Below are positions 30,746-32,667 of a stretch of DNA of 32,667 nt, piece after piece (the stretch's first letter is position 1; every line of letters starts with the position of its first letter). The stretch comes from Amycolatopsis thermalba (lineage in GTDB: Bacteria; Actinomycetota; Actinomycetes; Mycobacteriales; Pseudonocardiaceae), in contig NZ_PQHW01000080.1 in the NCBI RefSeq assembly GCF_003385215.1, positions 1 to 32,667 on the forward strand, written 5' to 3'. The position numbers and the translations under genes were made by a program. The notes below the pieces were generated by a model. The model did not search any database. It had not been told where the DNA came from and saw nothing but the letters and a program-made list of their open reading frames with translations.

Positions 30746-32569
30746 TCAGCGGGTCAGGAACTGCTCCGGCCGCAGCGCCCGCGCCACGATGCGCGTGTCG
30801 CCCAGCCAGCCGTAGTACCCCTGGCCGTACTTCTCCGCGAACTGCGTCCCGCCGAGCGCGAACGGCTTGCCCAGCGTGGTGATGCCTCGCGAGTCCTCGG
30901 CGGCGTTGCGGGCGATGCGCGAACCGTCCACGTACACCACCGTGCGGCGGCCGTCGTTGACCACCGCGACGTGTGTCCACCGGCCCACCGGCAGCGCGTG
31001 GCTCCACGAGGTCGGGTCGGCGTCCCGGTCCACCGGGTACACCACGAACTGCAGGAAGCGTTCGCCGGAGAGGTTGAGGCTGCACGTCGGCTCGTCGGGC
31101 GACCACCCGCTGGTCTTGCCCGCGTCCCCGCTGCGGCCCTCCCAGCTCAGGATCCCCATGAACGCGTGGTCGCCGGTGAACGGGTCGGGCAGCTTGAGGA
31201 ACGTCTCGATGGTGTAGCCGTTCTCGAAGCGGGCGCGGGTCAGCGGCGCGGTCGCGCTGGTCCGCAGCACCGCGCCCCGGTCCGGGTTCTGGCCGCCGTC
31301 GAAGCGCAGGCTCCCGTGGCCGGGCGCGGCGCGGTGATGGTCGGCGGAGAAGGTGAGCACGTCGGCGGGCCCGTCGTGCAGGCGGGTGACCGTGAGGTCG
31401 TTGCCGTTGCCGGAGAGGTCCCGCGCGACCGCGCCCGCCGCGACCGGGCGGCCGTCGGCGCCGGTGAGCCCCTCGCCGTCGAACCGCCAGTACGCGACCG
31501 TGCCGGGGATGACGACCTGCGCGGCGGGCCGGGCCGGCAGCGGCGCGGGCGGGAACCGGGTGTCGAAGTCGAGTTCGACGGTGAACCGGTCGGTGTCGCC
31601 GGTCAGCTCGTGGGTCTCGGCCTCCAGGGCGGTCGGGTTCCGCCGCGCCCGCAGCCACGGGGAGAAGGTGCTGACGTCGATCACGCCGCGAGCCAGGTCG
31701 AACGCGTAGTACCGCAGCATGCCCGCGCCGCCGTAGTAGCGGTCCTGGTAGTTGGTGATGTGCAGGTGCACGGGGTGGCCGTGGTCGTTGGTCAGCGTGG
31801 TGCGGCCGGTGGGCCAGTAGTGGCCGCCCATGGCGAGGAAGATCTGGTCGTAGCGGCGGATGACCTGGTCCCACAGCCGCTGCCCGTGGTCGGACAGCTG
31901 CGCGCCGCCGTCGTCGGTGGGGTAGACGAGGTCGTGGGTGGTGAGGATCGTCGGCAGCCCCCGGTGCGCGTCCAGGACGCCCTTCGTCCAGGCGATCCCG
32001 GCGTCGGAGACCCGCCAGTCCAGGGCGAGCAGCAGCCACTGCCGCCCGGCGGCGCGGAAGACGTGGGCGCTGTTGTACCCGTCGGGGGAGCTGCCCTGGT
32101 AGGTGCCGGAGCGGGCGAAGCGGCGCGGGCCGAAGGTCTGCAGGTAGGGCGTGTCGCCGCGCTGGTCGTCGCCGGAGACGTCGTGGTTGCCGCCGAGGAC
32201 GCTGTAGGGCATCCGGCCGTCGATCGCGCGGAAGACGTCGTCGGCCTGGCGCATCTCGGTGGCCGTGCCGTGCTCGGTCACGTCGCCCAGGTGCGCCAGG
32301 AAGACGATGCCGTCCTCCCGGCGCCGCTGGACGACGTGGCGGAAGGTCGCGCGGACCGGCTCCGGGTCGGAGCCGCCTTCGTCGAACAGGTACTGCGTGT
32401 CGGGCACGACCGCGAGCGTGAACCGCGGGCTGTCGGCGTCGGCCTGGCCGCCGCCCTCGGCCTGAGCGGGCTGGGCGCCGAGCACGGCCGCGGCCGCGAC
32501 GGGCGTGCCGACGGCCGCCTGCAGCAGCGTCCGGCGAGCGAGACCGGGGGATGGGGATCTGTCGGACAT
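30746..32569 (-). CDS. Tat-exported metallophosphoesterase with LamG-like domain
   Basis: A 607-aa exported protein. The N-terminus SPGLARRTLLQAAVG is a Tat signal (twin Arg near 12-13), cleaved near AQA (about 37). The phosphoesterase domain (about 48-305) has the metal-site motifs in order: VVPDTQYL, HLGDVTEHG, VLGGNHDVSGD, TTHDLVYP and AMGGHYWPTGR, the last a variant of the usual GHxH. Residues about 385-607 form a concanavalin-like LamG_3 domain (VAYWRFDGEGLTG, FENGYTIETFLKLPDPF, GRWTHVAVVNDGRRTVVYVD, GWLGDTRIVARAL), likely binding carbohydrate or surface material. The Tat route fits folding with metal before export. The ATG has an AGGAGG site. Substrate unknown; phosphodiester or nucleotide release outside the cell is plausible. 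Confidence 0.92.
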   Translation of the reverse strand: MSDRSPSPGLARRTLLQAAVGTPVAAAAVLGAQPAQAEGGGQADADSPRFTLAVVPDTQYLFDEGGSDPEPVRATFRHVVQRRREDGIVFLAHLGDVTEHGTATEMRQADDVFRAIDGRMPYSVLGGNHDVSGDDQRGDTPYLQTFGPRRFARSGTYQGSSPDGYNSAHVFRAAGRQWLLLALDWRVSDAGIAWTKGVLDAHRGLPTILTTHDLVYPTDDGGAQLSDHGQRLWDQVIRRYDQIFLAMGGHYWPTGRTTLTNDHGHPVHLHITNYQDRYYGGAGMLRYYAFDLARGVIDVSTFSPWLRARRNPTALEAETHELTGDTDRFTVELDFDTRFPPAPLPARPAAQVVIPGTVAYWRFDGEGLTGADGRPVAAGAVARDLSGNGNDLTVTRLHDGPADVLTFSADHHRAAPGHGSLRFDGGQNPDRGAVLRTSATAPLTRARFENGYTIETFLKLPDPFTGDHAFMGILSWEGRSGDAGKTSGWSPDEPTCSLNLSGERFLQFVVYPVDRDADPTSWSHALPVGRWTHVAVVNDGRRTVVYVDGSRIARNAAEDSRGITTLGKPFALGGTQFAEKYGQGYYGWLGDTRIVARALRPEQFLTR

Positions 32570-32667
32570 ACCGCCTCCTGGGCTGAAAAGTCGCGCCCAG
32601 CCTGGTGATCACGTCTGACGTCCCGATGTCGCCCGGCGGAACGGCCCCCGCCCGCCCGGTGAACCTT
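32570..32667. other. Upstream region of the phosphoesterase gene, window end
   Basis: Ninety-eight bases with no gene visible. It holds the AGGAGG ribosome site of the phosphoesterase (about 32574-32579, reverse strand) and presumably its promoter; no clear -10 stands out. Confidence 0.5.

Noticed and set aside
1-32667. CRISPR arrays, tRNA or rRNA genes, insertion sequences, prophage genes
   Set aside because: No regular spaced direct repeats with unique spacers, no cloverleaf or rRNA-like sequence, and no transposase or integrase were seen.

Overview
The window is high-GC actinobacterial chromosome. GTG starts are common, stop and start codons often overlap (ATGA/GTGA), several genes appear to be leaderless, lipoprotein and Tat signals are frequent, and there is a complete YrbE/Mce operon. 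Together these suggest a member of the Pseudonocardiales (Amycolatopsis-like). This is an inference from gene content and style; there is no rRNA or other marker to confirm it.

Layout. (1) 1-464 is the 3' end of a protein with a DUF2188-like C-terminus. (2) About 509-1165 is a gene-free array of six degenerate repeats with a 108-115 bp period. (3) 1277-3252 holds a small secreted protein convergent with a two-gene unit: a methyltransferase broken by a one-base frameshift, and a GAF-ANTAR regulator. (4) 3336-5515 holds a stand-alone trpF and a YCII/DGPF protein overlapping an ECF42-type sigma factor. (5) 5561-9554 holds a divergent set of membrane genes around a cupredoxin-like lipoprotein: a 615-aa polytopic protein, the lipoprotein, a 409-aa polytopic protein and a tiny membrane protein. 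It looks like an uncharacterised envelope, possibly copper-linked, module. (6) 9252-13483 holds two small membrane proteins, a lipoprotein carboxylesterase preceded by a leaderless upstream ORF, a luciferase-family oxidoreductase and a secreted lipase. (7) 13544-18502 holds two related secreted proteins on either side of an acyl-CoA synthetase that carries an N-terminal SRPBCC-like domain. (8) 18504-26903 is the mce operon: two YrbE permeases, MceA to MceF (MceE is the lipoprotein) and a trailing lipoprotein. (9) 26904-27150 is a structured non-coding region. (10) 27151-29722 holds two tandem PucR-type regulators, divergent from an SDR oxidoreductase. (11) 30746-32569 is a Tat-exported metallophosphoesterase with a LamG-like C-terminus.

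How the genes may work together. The mce operon should encode an ABC-type envelope lipid importer; its ATPase is not in this window. The secreted protein at 17333 ends one base before yrbEA and is probably its first gene. The acyl-CoA synthetase just upstream could activate an imported fatty acid or sterol side chain, and the esterase, lipase and SDR would fit lipid use, but this is context only. A shared motif (GTGACAA, twice inside an identical 18-bp block) recurs in the intergenic regions of the lipase, the secreted proteins/mce genes and the PucR pair, so a common regulator is possible.
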